The notes: generated from the sequence alone by a model not told the origin. A stretch of DNA of 64,000 bases from G965225705 sp965225705 (GCA_965225705.1 OZ245325.1:1364001-1428000); one strand, 5' to 3'; positions 16,762 through 26,247 are shown, counted from the stretch's first letter. Numbers and translations are program-made.

Positions 16762-17475
16762 TCATAGATATGACTTACCTTCCCCAAAATAAGCGCGCAC
16801 ATGAGCCCGCGTAATAATACGGGTTTTGGTGCTCATGGCCATTCTATCAAGAGAAGCAACCAAAACACCTGCTGCTTTCATAGAACGCTCCATACGCCTT
16901 ATGGTATAAGTCAGCATAGAATCTGAGGCTTGTAAATCCCTGTCAGAGAGCATCTTCCTTAAAACATTCTCTAACAAAATATCATCTGGCTCTTCAAGAG
17001 AAATAACAGGGAGAGATCGAAGACGCGAAAGAATATCTGGCATAAAAACATGCCATGAAGCCGGCATATGACGCGCTGTTAAAAGAAGAGCATGATGTGT
17101 ATTTTCTGCTGAAAAATTTAAGAGGTGAAAAAAATTTTCTTCTCCCGGAAACTCAGAAAGTAAAAAGTCTATATCTTCTAAAACAAGATTTTTTTCCCGA
17201 TAAAGGTGAAAATCCAGTAGAGAGCCCTTCGAAAAGTCCTCATGTTGCAGAAAAAGAGCATCATGTTTCTCTCCCCATATGGACGCCAGATGACTTTTTC
17301 CTGATCCTTCAGGTCCAACCAGCACGATGATTTTATGAAACAAAGCAGAGGGAGACAAAAGCATAGCCCAGGCCTTTTCATTACTTTTTGAAAGCATGAA
17401 ACGTGTTTTTTTGAAATCCGGAGGTGTTGTCAGTTCCAGAGGTAATTGAGATGTTTTTTGATGTATCATCATCAT
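16762..17475 (-). CDS. hda: Hda-type DnaA-family ATPase
   Basis: Hda, with the sliding clamp, promotes hydrolysis of DnaA-ATP and limits re-initiation of replication. The 237-residue protein has a DnaA-like AAA+ core: P-loop GPEGSGKSHLA at about residues 54-64, LVLEDIDFL as Walker B, and an arginine-bearing segment DILSRLRSLPVISL. It lacks the DnaA DNA-binding domain. An N-terminal clamp-binding-type QLPLEL is present at residues 10-15 (TSQLPLELTTPP), supporting Hda rather than a DnaA fragment. No clear Shine-Dalgarno precedes the ATG cluster at 17475. Order DUF2066-hda-ppk-ppx is familiar from Rhodospirillales. Confidence 0.9.
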   Translation of the reverse strand: MMMIHQKTSQLPLELTTPPDFKKTRFMLSKSNEKAWAMLLSPSALFHKIIVLVGPEGSGKSHLASIWGEKHDALFLQHEDFSKGSLLDFHLYREKNLVLEDIDFLLSEFPGEENFFHLLNFSAENTHHALLLTARHMPASWHVFMPDILSRLRSLPVISLEEPDDILLENVLRKMLSDRDLQASDSMLTYTIRRMERSMKAAGVLVASLDRMAMSTKTRIITRAHVRAYFGEGKSYL

Positions 17476-17650
17476 TTTGGTGTATCATATAAAAGACAGA
17501 TCGGGGCAAAAAACAACAAAGCTGACTGTGAGGTTCAAACTTTGCCTTAAAGAAAAAAAGCTCTCAGATAAAAAGCGTTATATTTTCCTCTTCCTTATAT
17601 ATGTCGGTAAGCCTTAAGCCTATATCATATGCCCTCAAAAACATACCCCT

Positions 17651-18802
17651 TCAAAAATCAGCCTTTTCATCTGGCATAATATCATAATGACCCTGAAGAT
17701 CATGATGCAAAATAAAACCATTATACCCAAGAACCTTCTGTAAATTCTCCATTTCACCCTGAACAGACAGATGTAGAGCAGCTTTGGACCGTGTTTGGTG
17801 ACGCAGATGTATTTCTTTGATCATAGGTTCATGACTTAAAAGCCCACGTAACCTGTTCCACTCCTGAAGAGAACGATAAAAAACCCTCACATCGATCATG
17901 CGTGTCGGCTGACTGGTATAAGCAAGTGTGTCCTCTTTCCAGCGTGTTTGAAGAAGGTTGAAAGCTTCCCTGGCAGCCTCATCAAAGCTGTTAGCTTTGA
18001 AAACTCCAAGTGTTTCTTTCTCAGAGGCATACGGAAAAACAGCAATAAGCTTCACCTCCAGGACCACTGAACCTTCATCCTGACTTTCTAAGCCTGGGCC
18101 CTCCGCGTCCGAACTTTGTTGAAAAGGTGCACCTTCTTCCTTCGCTAACACCACAATAATACGATTGGTCTTGTAAAGGTCAGCAATATGGGAAAATGCT
18201 TCTGCCTGATCCTGCACAACCTCTTTTGCAGGAAAGACATCACGCAAAGCAGATGAGTCTGCCTGAGAGGGCAAAAGATCAATGGACAGAAATTCATAAC
18301 GAAGATCCAGATCTTTCCATGCCTCCAGCCAGGGGTTGGGGTCCCACAGAACATATCCCTGACTATTCTGCCAAACAGGAGCAAGAAGGTAAGTGGGGCC
18401 AGGACCTGACACAGCAGCAACCCCATATCTTTTTAAAAGAGAACCTACGGCCCGCGCGTTAAAGCTGATAGTAAGAGCACCCAAATAACGGGTTTGAGAA
18501 TATTTCTCACGATCTATCTGAACTCCGGATATAAGAGGAAGAATATCAGATTGTTTTAAACGACTAAGAATTTTTTGTTTCTGATCTTCCTGCATAACAA
18601 GACGATCCATCAAACGCTGAACTGCCTTAATCTGAGCAGACTTTAAAGCTTTTTCCCGGGCCTGAAGTGCTGTTTCTCCATGGTCTTCAACAATAATTTT
18701 AGAGACAGTAAAGGGATCTCCCGCATAAACCTTTATGTCTCCCCACGGACTTAGGGAAACAAAAAACAAGGTTAAAAACATCAAAAAAACTATGCGTCCC
18801 AT
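17651..18802 (-). CDS. DUF2066 family secreted protein
   Basis: About 383 residues. I start at ATG 18802, with AGGGAG upstream, because the protein then begins with a signal peptide (MGRIVFLMFLTLFFVSL and a cleavage-like VYAGDPF). The mature N-terminal half reads DPFTVSKIIVEDHGETALQ, then REKALKSAQIKAVQRLMDRLV, the typical DUF2066 opening. The C-terminal half is less conserved and ends with a segment on comparing hydrophobic strands. It is probably periplasmic. The function of the family is unknown; in alphaproteobacteria it neighbours hda, as here, with purM often adjacent. purM is not present. A long A/T-rich region lies upstream. Confidence 0.8.
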   Translation of the reverse strand: MGRIVFLMFLTLFFVSLSPWGDIKVYAGDPFTVSKIIVEDHGETALQAREKALKSAQIKAVQRLMDRLVMQEDQKQKILSRLKQSDILPLISGVQIDREKYSQTRYLGALTISFNARAVGSLLKRYGVAAVSGPGPTYLLAPVWQNSQGYVLWDPNPWLEAWKDLDLRYEFLSIDLLPSQADSSALRDVFPAKEVVQDQAEAFSHIADLYKTNRIIVVLAKEEGAPFQQSSDAEGPGLESQDEGSVVLEVKLIAVFPYASEKETLGVFKANSFDEAAREAFNLLQTRWKEDTLAYTSQPTRMIDVRVFYRSLQEWNRLRGLLSHEPMIKEIHLRHQTRSKAALHLSVQGEMENLQKVLGYNGFILHHDLQGHYDIMPDEKADF

Positions 18803-19498
18803 ACTAACAAACTCCCTACAGCACAAAAAATTCCAAAGATCAAAAAAACAAAACATACATCCAAAATAGAAAAAACAACATTAGACTAAAGTAAAAAACT
18901 AAAAATATTTACCTTATATGATCATATACAAGCAAAAAGACAAAAAATTAAGACATTTAATTTTTCTTTGCTTGTATATGTTTTGGTATCCCTTTCTCCA
19001 TAGCTCTTCTTAAGGCCAGCCTTTTCCTTCCTGATACAATCCGGAAAACCTCACCCTATTGCGTCTTTTAAAAACATACAAGATACCTCTGGTTATGCCA
19101 GTATTTGACGTATTCCAGAGACATCTTTCCCTTTAAAGAGGAAAATAGTAGATATTCATAAATTAACCTTATAGCCTCAGTTAATTTTTACAATCTTATA
19201 TCTTTAAAATAGAGGTAAGTCATTCAAAAATACTCCTGAAAAAGCTTTTTAAAAACGATATATATCCCCTGTGCTGTTATTGTACCCTCTTCCTCGAAAC
19301 GAGTTTTTATGAAGCCTTTTAATATATCTAAAAATGTAGATTTTTTATTTATGCTTGTATATTGAGGCTGTGTTACATATATTTGATAATGAGTTCCTTT
19401 CATATCAGGAACGTGTCAGACTTTATATTTTCTATGTCAAACTGTCGTACATTTACGCACTGTAAACATGCAAAAAAGTCTGGAATTAGGGAAGGCTT
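18803..19498. other. Large divergent intergenic region upstream of DUF2066 and clpX
   Basis: Nearly 700 A/T-rich bases without a convincing gene on either strand. It contains the strong inverted repeat at 18923-18980 and a second, wider one (CAGACTTT 19417-19424 / AAAGTCTG 19475-19482) that frames the last 80 bases before the clpX ribosome site AGGGAAGG. A small RNA gene could be here, but I find no known family. No tmRNA, 6S or SRP RNA landmarks are visible. Confidence 0.4.
18923..18980. repeat. 14-bp perfect inverted repeat with an inner hairpin
   Basis: Arms CATATACAAGCAAA (18923-18936) and TTTGCTTGTATATG (18967-18980) are perfect complements. Inside the 30-base loop a second hairpin AAAAATTA/TAATTTTT (18943-18950 / 18958-18965) extends the structure almost to a continuous stem. 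It lies 120 bases upstream of DUF2066 and 520 upstream of clpX, in a divergent region where a terminator is not expected unless an unseen small transcript ends there. It could also be an operator for a dimeric regulator. Confidence 0.55.
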
Positions 19499-20761
19499 AT
19501 GGTAAAAACATCAGATAGTAAAACCAAGGACACACTTTACTGCTCTTTTTGTGGAAAAAGCCAGCATGAAGTACGAAAACTTATTGCGGGACCAACTGTC
19601 TTCATTTGTGATGAGTGTGTTGAGCTGTGCATGGAAATTATCCGTGAAGAAAGTAAGACTTCTCTTGTACAATCCAGAGACGGTGTCCCAACACCTATAG
19701 AAATATGCCGTGTTCTTGATGATTATGTTATAGGACAAAACCACGCCAAACGTGTTTTGTCTGTTGCTGTTTATAATCATTACAAACGTCTTAATCATAA
19801 ACCTCAGCATTCTGACGTTGAGCTGGCAAAATCTAATATTCTTCTCATTGGTCCAACAGGATGCGGTAAAACACTTTTGGCACAGACGCTCGCCCGCATT
19901 CTTGATGTCCCGTTTACCATGGCCGATGCTACAACCCTGACAGAGGCAGGCTATGTGGGCGAAGATGTTGAAAACATTATCCTCAAGCTCCTCCAGGCTG
20001 CAGATTACAATGTTGATAAAGCTCAGCGTGGTATTGTCTATATCGATGAAGTCGACAAAATCTCCCGAAAAGTAGACAACCCCTCCATTACACGTGATGT
20101 CTCAGGCGAAGGAGTCCAGCAGGCACTTTTAAAAATCATGGAAGGGACTGTTGCAAGTGTGCCGCCACAGGGGGGACGCAAACATCCACAACAGGAATTT
20201 TTACAGGTTGATACAACAAATATTCTGTTTATTGTTGGTGGTGCTTTCGCGGGGCTTGAAAAAATCATCGCCCGGCGCGGCATACAAACCTCGATAGGTT
20301 TTGGAGCCAATGTCAAAGAAACAGATCATCGAAGGACAGGTGAAATTCTTCGTAATGTTGAACCTGAAGATCTTCTTAAGTCTGGCCTTATTCCTGAATT
20401 TATAGGTCGCTTGCCTGTTATTGCAACCCTTGAGGATCTGGATGAGGCAGCTCTTGTGACGATTCTTAAAGAGCCTAAGAATGCCCTGATTAAACAATTT
20501 CAGCTTTTATTTGATATGGAAGATGTACGGTTAAGTTTTTCTGATGACGCCCTTAAGGCTATAGCCCATAAGGCTATTCAGCGTAAAACTGGTGCACGGG
20601 GTTTGCGATCTATTCTTGAGAATATTCTTCTTGATACCATGTTTGAGCTTTCCTCTTTAGAAGGGGTCGAGGAAATTGTTATCAATGCTGAGGTCATTGA
20701 GGGGAAAAGGAAGCCTCTTAAAATTTATGCTGAGCGTACGAAAACAGGCTCTAAGGCCTAA
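19499..20761 (+). CDS. clpX: ATP-dependent Clp protease ATP-binding subunit ClpX
   Basis: ClpX unfolds tagged substrates and feeds them to ClpP. The 420-residue protein has the N-terminal zinc-binding domain (C15, C18, C37, C40 in YCSFCGKS and FICDECVELC). It also has Walker A GPTGCGKT near residue 120, Walker B IVYIDEVDKI, the pore loop GYVGEDV, the RKH-type segment RRGI, and sensor and arginine motifs (IPEFIGRLPV, KTGARGLRSI). AGGGAAGG precedes the ATG. clpP and lon, usual neighbours, are absent, so it is probably transcribed alone from the long upstream region. Confidence 0.98.
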   Translation: MVKTSDSKTKDTLYCSFCGKSQHEVRKLIAGPTVFICDECVELCMEIIREESKTSLVQSRDGVPTPIEICRVLDDYVIGQNHAKRVLSVAVYNHYKRLNHKPQHSDVELAKSNILLIGPTGCGKTLLAQTLARILDVPFTMADATTLTEAGYVGEDVENIILKLLQAADYNVDKAQRGIVYIDEVDKISRKVDNPSITRDVSGEGVQQALLKIMEGTVASVPPQGGRKHPQQEFLQVDTTNILFIVGGAFAGLEKIIARRGIQTSIGFGANVKETDHRRTGEILRNVEPEDLLKSGLIPEFIGRLPVIATLEDLDEAALVTILKEPKNALIKQFQLLFDMEDVRLSFSDDALKAIAHKAIQRKTGARGLRSILENILLDTMFELSSLEGVEEIVINAEVIEGKRKPLKIYAERTKTGSKA

Positions 20762-20902
20762 ACAGCTTCTCTCAGGAGAAATCTGTATCTGTGTATGGTA
20801 GGGCTGCAGATCTTTTTTAAGGAAAAACCGGAACAAAGGGCCTTGAAGCCCCCGAGCATATCTCTCCCCAAAGGCAAGAGCCGGAGATAAAAGAAGAGAA
20901 GG

Positions 20903-20960
20903 TCCCTCTTTTCCTCATGAAAAGAACACGATGTTGCAGAAAACATCTGAAAAAGAGGGA
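20903..20960. repeat. Nested inverted repeats between clpX and rpsI
   Basis: TCCCTCTTTT (20903-20912) and AAAAGAGGGA (20951-20960) are perfect 10-bp complements. A smaller GATGTT/AACATC hairpin (20930-20935 / 20942-20947) sits within. They lie between the convergent ends of clpX and rpsI. No T-run follows on the plus strand, so I rate a terminator role as only possible. The second arm lies within 9 bases of the rpsI stop. Confidence 0.4.
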
Positions 20961-20968
20961 TATTAATC

Positions 20969-21484
20969 TTAACGTTTTGAGAACTGGAAGCTCCGGCGGG
21001 CTTTGCGCTTACCGTATTTTTTACGCTCCACAACACGGGGGTCACGTGTCAAAAACCCCTGTGCTTTCAGTGTTCTACGCAAGGTAGGCTCATACAGAGC
21101 TAAGGCTTTAGAAATACCATGGCGTACGGCACCGGCCTGACCAGAAAGCCCTGATCCTTTCACCGTTGCAACGACATCATACTGATTTTCACGTTCTGTA
21201 ACGGCAAAGGGCTGCTGAATAAGCATGCGTAAAACGGGACGCGCGAAATATTTTTCCTGTTCCCGACCATTGATAGTCATTTTTCCAGAGCCAGGTTTTA
21301 TCCATACACGCGCAACACCATCTTTACGTTTACCCGTTGCATAAGAGCGTCCAAACTTATCAATTTGTGGCTCAGGGGGCGTGTCCTCTGAAACCTTATC
21401 AGAATCAGTTTTATTCCCTTCCACAACATTGCTCTGAAGGGCCTCTTTCAAATCTTCTAAAGCATGGGATGTGTTATCCGACAT
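20969..21484 (-). CDS. rpsI: 30S ribosomal protein S9
   Basis: S9 contacts P-site tRNA with its C-terminal tail. The 171-residue protein ends in the invariant KYGKRKARRSFQFSKR and contains YATGKRKDGVARVWI and GSGLSGQAGAVRHGISKAL. The usual core is about 130 residues. The first 40 here (acidic, with SDKVSEDTPPEPQ) form a lineage-type N-terminal extension. I start at ATG 21484, with AAGGA eight bases upstream; ATG 21493 is also in frame. The gene overlaps the end of rplM by 11 bases in the conserved rplM-rpsI order, suggesting translational coupling. Confidence 0.97.
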   Translation of the reverse strand: MSDNTSHALEDLKEALQSNVVEGNKTDSDKVSEDTPPEPQIDKFGRSYATGKRKDGVARVWIKPGSGKMTINGREQEKYFARPVLRMLIQQPFAVTERENQYDVVATVKGSGLSGQAGAVRHGISKALALYEPTLRRTLKAQGFLTRDPRVVERKKYGKRKARRSFQFSKR

Positions 21485-21959
21485 GGTGTCCATCCTTGAC
21501 TATGTTTTTTCTGTTAAGTTCTTTCATGAGGAGAGGTTCAGGTTTTTGTGCCTCATGAGGATGCTCCCCCCCGGCATAAACCCTAAGACAGGACAATTGC
21601 TGACGTGCGAGCGAGCTTTCTTTTGGCATCATACGGCGCACAGCCTGTTTTAAAACACGCTCAGGATGGCGCCCATCCAGAATTTTGTCAGCTGTACGTG
21701 ATCTTATCCCGCCCGGATAACCTGTATGCCAGTAATAGGTTTTTTGTGTTCGTTTACGTCCTGTCAGAGCCAGTTTTTCAGCATTGACAACCACAACATG
21801 ATCACCAGAATCAACATGAGGAGTATAATCAGGTCTGTGCTTACCTCTCAAACGCGTTGCAATATAAGCTGCCAGGCGACCAAGAACAACGTCTTGTGCA
21901 TCAATCACAACCCATTTTTTCTCAACTTCTGCAGGTTTTGCAGCGTAAGTCTTCATCAT
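21474..21959 (-). CDS. rplM: 50S ribosomal protein L13
   Basis: L13 is an early-assembly protein of the large subunit. The 161-residue protein shows KWVVIDAQDVVLGRLAA, HRPDYTPHVDSGDHVVVVNA, YYWHTGYPGG and RRMMPKESSLARQQLSCLRVYAGGEHPHEAQKPE in the normal order. AAGGAAACAC precedes ATG 21959. It is followed directly by rpsI with an 11-base overlap. The pair is on the minus strand and converges on clpX. Confidence 0.98.
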   Translation of the reverse strand: MMKTYAAKPAEVEKKWVVIDAQDVVLGRLAAYIATRLRGKHRPDYTPHVDSGDHVVVVNAEKLALTGRKRTQKTYYWHTGYPGGIRSRTADKILDGRHPERVLKQAVRRMMPKESSLARQQLSCLRVYAGGEHPHEAQKPEPLLMKELNRKNIVKDGHHVG

Positions 21960-22427
21960 GTGTTTCCTTCACATATATTCTTACACACGGCACCGTATCA
22001 CAAAACAGGGCATATTTATAGACAGAAACGCGCCTTATACTCCCCTCAGAACATAAGTCAACAGTTTTTCTGTCACAATATAGACTGAAGCCGTGAGACG
22101 TCACGGGGGAAAGCGGGCTGCCTGACACCTCAACATCATGACAGAGACATGCCGTAAAATCACAAAAAGAGTGAAATGCCCTCTAGCACAAAAAACACTC
22201 AGGCAGCAAGAGAAGAAAAACCAAAAACAGAGACAAAAAATTTCTCTGGAAAAAAGAAACTCTCATACCCTCCCCTCCAACAGGTATGAAGAAATAAAAA
22301 TACTTCTTGCTTTTTCTTTTAAAAGGTGTAGGATTAGCTTTATACTCACTTTGAGCATAAATAGATGATTATCTCAAACCATCCCCTGGTTTTATCCTAT
22401 AAACCTGAGGGAGAAGGAGGATAAACC
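21960..22427. other. Intergenic region between rplM and nadA
   Basis: A 468-base divergent region that should hold promoters for rplM-rpsI (minus) and nadA (plus). The plus-strand frame at 22138-22368 is a Lys/Gln-rich string without family resemblance and I do not call it. I see no RNA gene. The L13 leader side carries no obvious autoregulatory mimic. Confidence 0.4.
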
Positions 22428-23681
22428 ATGGCTCCACTTAACACATTAAATACGCAGAAAAAGGCATCACCTGTCTCCAAAATTCAGGCACCTGAAGGCA
22501 GGAGAAACAAAATTACCATGGGAAAACAAACCCCGGACTCAGGGCAAAACCCTGTCTCACAAGACCTCCGGCGCACAGAAGACATTCCAAACCCTGACAT
22601 TTTTTATGATGCTCAGGCAAAAAAGGAAACGGATGCCCTTTATGATCGTGTGCGGCACCTTATTCCCCCTTTTGAATGGGCCAGCCATGCTCCTTTGGTT
22701 GCGGCTATCAATCATCTTAAAAGAGAGAAAAACGTGGTTATTCTGGCACATAATTATATGACACCGGAAATTTTTAACTGTGTTGGTGATTTCACAGGTG
22801 ACTCTTTAGGTCTTGCACGCCAGGCAGCAAAAACAGATGCCGATCTGATTATCCAGGCAGGGGTCCATTTTATGGCAGAGACCTCTAAAATCCTCTGTCC
22901 TCATAAAACCGTTCTTATCCCCAACCCTGAAGCGGGCTGCTCGCTGGCATCGTCTATCACAGCGGCAGATGTTCGCCTTATCAAAGAGCGTTATCCCAAC
23001 ACACCTGTTGTTACCTATGTGAACACGTCTGCTGATGTCAAGACAGAATCAGACATATGCTGTACATCTTCCAATGCTGTGCAGGTGGTCGAATCTTTAG
23101 GGGTTGATCAGGTCATCATGATTCCGGACCAGTATCTTGCGAAAAATGTTGCCGCACAAACTGATGTCAAAATTATCACCTGGCAGGGACAATGTGAGGT
23201 TCATGAGCTTTTTACCAGAGAGGATATCGACTCCCTTCGTGAATCCTATCCCGGCGTTGTTGTTCTGGCCCATCCAGAATGTCCACCAGAGGTTGCAAAC
23301 GCTGCTGATTTTACAGGTTCTACAGCGGCCATGAATACCTATGTCAAAGACAATAAACCTGCAAAAGTGGCGCTTATTACAGAATGCTCCATGAGTGATA
23401 ATGTCGCGGTAGAAAACCCTGAACTTTCTTTTGTACGCCCCTGTAATCTTTGCCCCCATATGAAGCGGATCACACTTCAGAACATTTATGAAACTCTGCT
23501 TTTCGGGGATTATGAGGTTACAGTAGACCCTGACATCGCAGACCGCGCCCGTCTTGCGGTAGAACGCATGCTGGACTTACCCCCCCCCTCAAAGCCTTCT
23601 TCGTTTCATGCACCCAAACCCCATGCGCCGGTTCTTGTTCTTGAGAGACAAACAGGCTATCCTCTGGAGCAGGCTCAGTAA
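22428..23681 (+). CDS. nadA: Quinolinate synthase A
   Basis: NadA condenses iminoaspartate with dihydroxyacetone phosphate to quinolinate, using a [4Fe-4S] cluster. 417 residues. The three cluster cysteines fall in NPEAGCSLASS, ESDICCTSSNAV and RPCNLCPHMKRI. Other landmarks are VILAHNYMTPEIF, GDSLGLARQAA and HPECPPEVANAADFTGST. The start at 22428 is supported by a strong GGGAGAAGGAGG. This makes the first 60 residues a low-complexity extension (rich in Thr, Gln, Pro), longer than most NadA proteins. nadB and nadC are not adjacent. A nitroreductase gene follows 48 bases later on the same strand. Confidence 0.96.
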   Translation: MAPLNTLNTQKKASPVSKIQAPEGRRNKITMGKQTPDSGQNPVSQDLRRTEDIPNPDIFYDAQAKKETDALYDRVRHLIPPFEWASHAPLVAAINHLKREKNVVILAHNYMTPEIFNCVGDFTGDSLGLARQAAKTDADLIIQAGVHFMAETSKILCPHKTVLIPNPEAGCSLASSITAADVRLIKERYPNTPVVTYVNTSADVKTESDICCTSSNAVQVVESLGVDQVIMIPDQYLAKNVAAQTDVKIITWQGQCEVHELFTREDIDSLRESYPGVVVLAHPECPPEVANAADFTGSTAAMNTYVKDNKPAKVALITECSMSDNVAVENPELSFVRPCNLCPHMKRITLQNIYETLLFGDYEVTVDPDIADRARLAVERMLDLPPPSKPSSFHAPKPHAPVLVLERQTGYPLEQAQ

Positions 23682-23729
23682 AAACTGTCATCTTTATCAA
23701 ACCCTGTACTCTGTGAAAGGGAGGGCTCT

Positions 23730-24359
23730 ATGCCTGTTTCTGTCCCCCCACCCCCTGAAAAAGGTGATATGCTGGACCCACCGTGTGAGCATGGTGACGT
23801 CATAACCTTTCTGGCGAAACGCCGTTCTGTTCTGGCACGCATGATGCAGGAACCGGGGCCAGATTCTGAAGAGCTTAAGGCCCTTTTACGTCTTGCGGTA
23901 CGTGTTCCTGATCATGGACGTCTTGAGCCCTGGCGTTTTCTTGTCATCAAAGATACCGCACGTGCACAGCTTGGTGATATTCTTGCACAGGCCTGGCAAA
24001 AACACGATTCACATGCCGCACCAGATCGTCTGGATCAGGAAAGGCAGCGCTTTTTACGGGCCCCCGTCTGTGTAACGGTTATTTCACGTGTTCTGGAAAA
24101 TCATAAAATTCCTGAATGGGAGCAGATTTTGTCAGCAGGAGCAGCATGCCAAAATCTTCTCACAGCAGCAACAGCCATGGGGTTTGCGGCCCAGTGGCTT
24201 ACAGAATGGTATGCTTATGATCGTATGGTTAAGGAGGCTTTGGGTCTGAAGTCAGGGGAGCGTATAGCGGGATTTATCTATCTTGGTTCCACGGAAGCAG
24301 GACCACGTGAACGGGCCCGTCCAAGGCTGGAAGACCTCTTTGAAACATGGCAGGCTTAA
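23730..24359 (+). CDS. Nitroreductase family protein (YdjA-like)
   Basis: 209 residues of the FMN-dependent nitroreductase fold, close to the small YdjA-type group. Landmarks: LAKRRSVLARMMQEPGP near the N-terminus, LLRLAVRVPDHGRLEPWRFLVI, SAGAACQNLLTAATAMGFAAQW and ERIAGFIYLGS. Length is slightly above the usual 180-190 because of a 25-residue lead that may be untranslated. If translation starts at an inner codon the lead would vanish, but no better ribosome site is visible. It lies 48 bases after nadA, so co-transcription is likely. The substrate is unknown. Confidence 0.9.
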   Translation: MPVSVPPPPEKGDMLDPPCEHGDVITFLAKRRSVLARMMQEPGPDSEELKALLRLAVRVPDHGRLEPWRFLVIKDTARAQLGDILAQAWQKHDSHAAPDRLDQERQRFLRAPVCVTVISRVLENHKIPEWEQILSAGAACQNLLTAATAMGFAAQWLTEWYAYDRMVKEALGLKSGERIAGFIYLGSTEAGPRERARPRLEDLFETWQA

Positions 24360-24590
24360 CACGCCCCATATGTATACATCATATGACATGAAAAGCTCTC
24401 ATACCCTCCTGACAAACCTTTTCTCTCAAGAGGCTTCACTCCTCACCACATTCTTAAAAGAGAGGAGAATCTGGCCCTAAAAAACTTCATCATATCTGAA
24501 ACAAAAACCAGGAATTTTCATAAATTTAAAGTTTTATTCTAATGCTTTGATTTTAAAATATTTTATAAATCTTATTTTACCAAAAATATA
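24360..24590. other. Convergent intergenic gap after the nitroreductase gene
   Basis: 231 bases separating the plus-strand nitroreductase from the minus-strand NAD(P)HX repair gene. The last 70 bases are nearly pure A/T. I see no T-run hairpin that would be a convincing terminator, and no small gene. Confidence 0.3.
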
Positions 24591-26141
24591 TTATATTGTC
24601 TCCAGGAGAGAAAAAAAGCATTTGGGAAGAATTTCCACCAAATCTTCTGCAATGAGCCCAGGCCCCAAGCATAAACCAGCCTCCCCATGAAGCCAGACGG
24701 CCGCCCCGGCAGCTGCAAAAGCCGGCATGCCCTGCGCCATCAGGCCTGCCAGCATACCGGCGAGAACATCACCTGATCCCGCGGTCGCCAGAAAGGGGGT
24801 TGCATGTGTATTAACAATGACTTCACCCTTTGGGTGGGCGATCACAGTATCCGCCCCTTTAAGAACAAGAACAGCCCCCGCTTTGGCTGCAGCGTGACGT
24901 ACGGCCTCTATTTTATTCCGGGAAGCCTGCAGAAGTCCCGGGAAAAGGCGTTCAAATTCACCCTGATGTGGGGTCAGGACATCATCTGTCCGTAAAGCCT
25001 GAAACAAAGAAGACGGCTGTGAGGCAAAAGCTGTCAGAGCGTCTGCATCCAGAACAAGCCCCGCCCTGCTCTCTAAAAGACCCAGAACATGGTGGCGCAC
25101 AGCAGCATTACCGACCTCCCCTCTGTCCTGGACAGAAAAATTTTGCGTTTGCTCGTTCCTGTATTCACGCCGTGCGCCGGGCCCATAGAGTACAGCATCT
25201 GCACGAAGAGTGTTCACCTGCTCCAGCAGATCCTCAACAGAGCGAAAAGACCGTGTCATCACAGCGGTTGACGTAGCAGTAGCTATCAGTAAGGCGGAGG
25301 GTGGTGTCAAAAGAGTAACAAGCCCCGCCCCGCTACGCAAACCTGCCCGTGCAGCAAGACGGGCTGCACCCGTTGTAGAGGCACCTCCTGTGATCACAGC
25401 CAGACGACCACGCTGATGCTTATGGGTCATTACCCCGGGTTTTGGAAAAAATTCTTCCCATAAAGCAGGAGCATTTTCATAAGCATACACCTCTGTTTTT
25501 TGTTCAATATCAGGTGAAAAACCAAGACTGCCAAGACAAATCTCCCCACACTTCTGACGCGCAGGCTGTAAAATATGAACAGGTTTGAGGCAATAAAAAG
25601 ACAGTGTCACATCGGCCTGAACACAGATCCCCTGTTCCTGACCATGATCGCTTTGAAGGCCACTTGGTATATCCACGGCAAGAACAGGGGATTTTGCCTG
25701 ATTTATCGCGCCAGCAAGGCAGGCAGCCAGCCCCTCCAAAGGCCTTGAGAGACCTGTCCCAAACAAAGCATCCACAATCAGAGCATCTTTATGACAGGCG
25801 GGGGGAAGTTTGTCGACAAAAGGCTCAACGGGACCACCCCATTTTTCCCGCGCCCAAAGGGCTTCCCCTTTAAGCTTTTGTTTCTGTCCCAAAAGAAAAA
25901 CCTGAACAGGCCAGCCCAGATCTTTTAAAAATTTAGCAGCTAAAAAACCATCGCCCCCATTATGCCCAGGACCACACATAACAAAAGTCTTACGAGGAGC
26001 CCAGCGTTCCATGACAGCCTTTGCAACAGCATGCCCTGCACGCTCCATCATCTTTTTAACAGACAATCCTTCCTCTATCGCCACCCTTTCAGTCGCCACC
26101 ATAGAAGCCCTGGAAACAATAAGTCTGTTTTTTTTCCTCAT
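24591..26141 (-). CDS. nnr: Bifunctional NAD(P)HX epimerase and dehydratase
   Basis: Repairs hydrated NAD(P)H. The N-terminal YjeF epimerase domain (about residues 1-215) shows MMERAGHAVAKAV, MCGPGHNGGDGFLAAKFL and VDALFGTGLSRPLEG. The C-terminal ribokinase-like dehydratase (about 225-516) shows GRLAVITGGASTTGAARLAARAG, DADALTAFA, LTPHQGEFERLFPG, VLKGADTVIAHPKG and ATAGSGDVLAGMLAGL. I start at ATG 26141; the 57 upstream bases open with TTG and encode a low-quality stretch. Fused domain order is the common bacterial one. Both active-site regions look intact. Confidence 0.94.
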   Translation of the reverse strand: MRKKNRLIVSRASMVATERVAIEEGLSVKKMMERAGHAVAKAVMERWAPRKTFVMCGPGHNGGDGFLAAKFLKDLGWPVQVFLLGQKQKLKGEALWAREKWGGPVEPFVDKLPPACHKDALIVDALFGTGLSRPLEGLAACLAGAINQAKSPVLAVDIPSGLQSDHGQEQGICVQADVTLSFYCLKPVHILQPARQKCGEICLGSLGFSPDIEQKTEVYAYENAPALWEEFFPKPGVMTHKHQRGRLAVITGGASTTGAARLAARAGLRSGAGLVTLLTPPSALLIATATSTAVMTRSFRSVEDLLEQVNTLRADAVLYGPGARREYRNEQTQNFSVQDRGEVGNAAVRHHVLGLLESRAGLVLDADALTAFASQPSSLFQALRTDDVLTPHQGEFERLFPGLLQASRNKIEAVRHAAAKAGAVLVLKGADTVIAHPKGEVIVNTHATPFLATAGSGDVLAGMLAGLMAQGMPAFAAAGAAVWLHGEAGLCLGPGLIAEDLVEILPKCFFSLLETI

Positions 26142-26247
26142 GGAAAGGCCTACAAAATAAGGAAATTTTTTAGAACTTGCGGGGGAAGAAGACTTCAAAC
26201 GCCTCTAAAAACAGGACAACACCCCCTCTCTTATGCCCGGACCATGC

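Noticed and set aside
22138..22368. 76-codon frame upstream of nadA
   Set aside because: A Lys/Gln-rich string without a start signal, in a promoter region.
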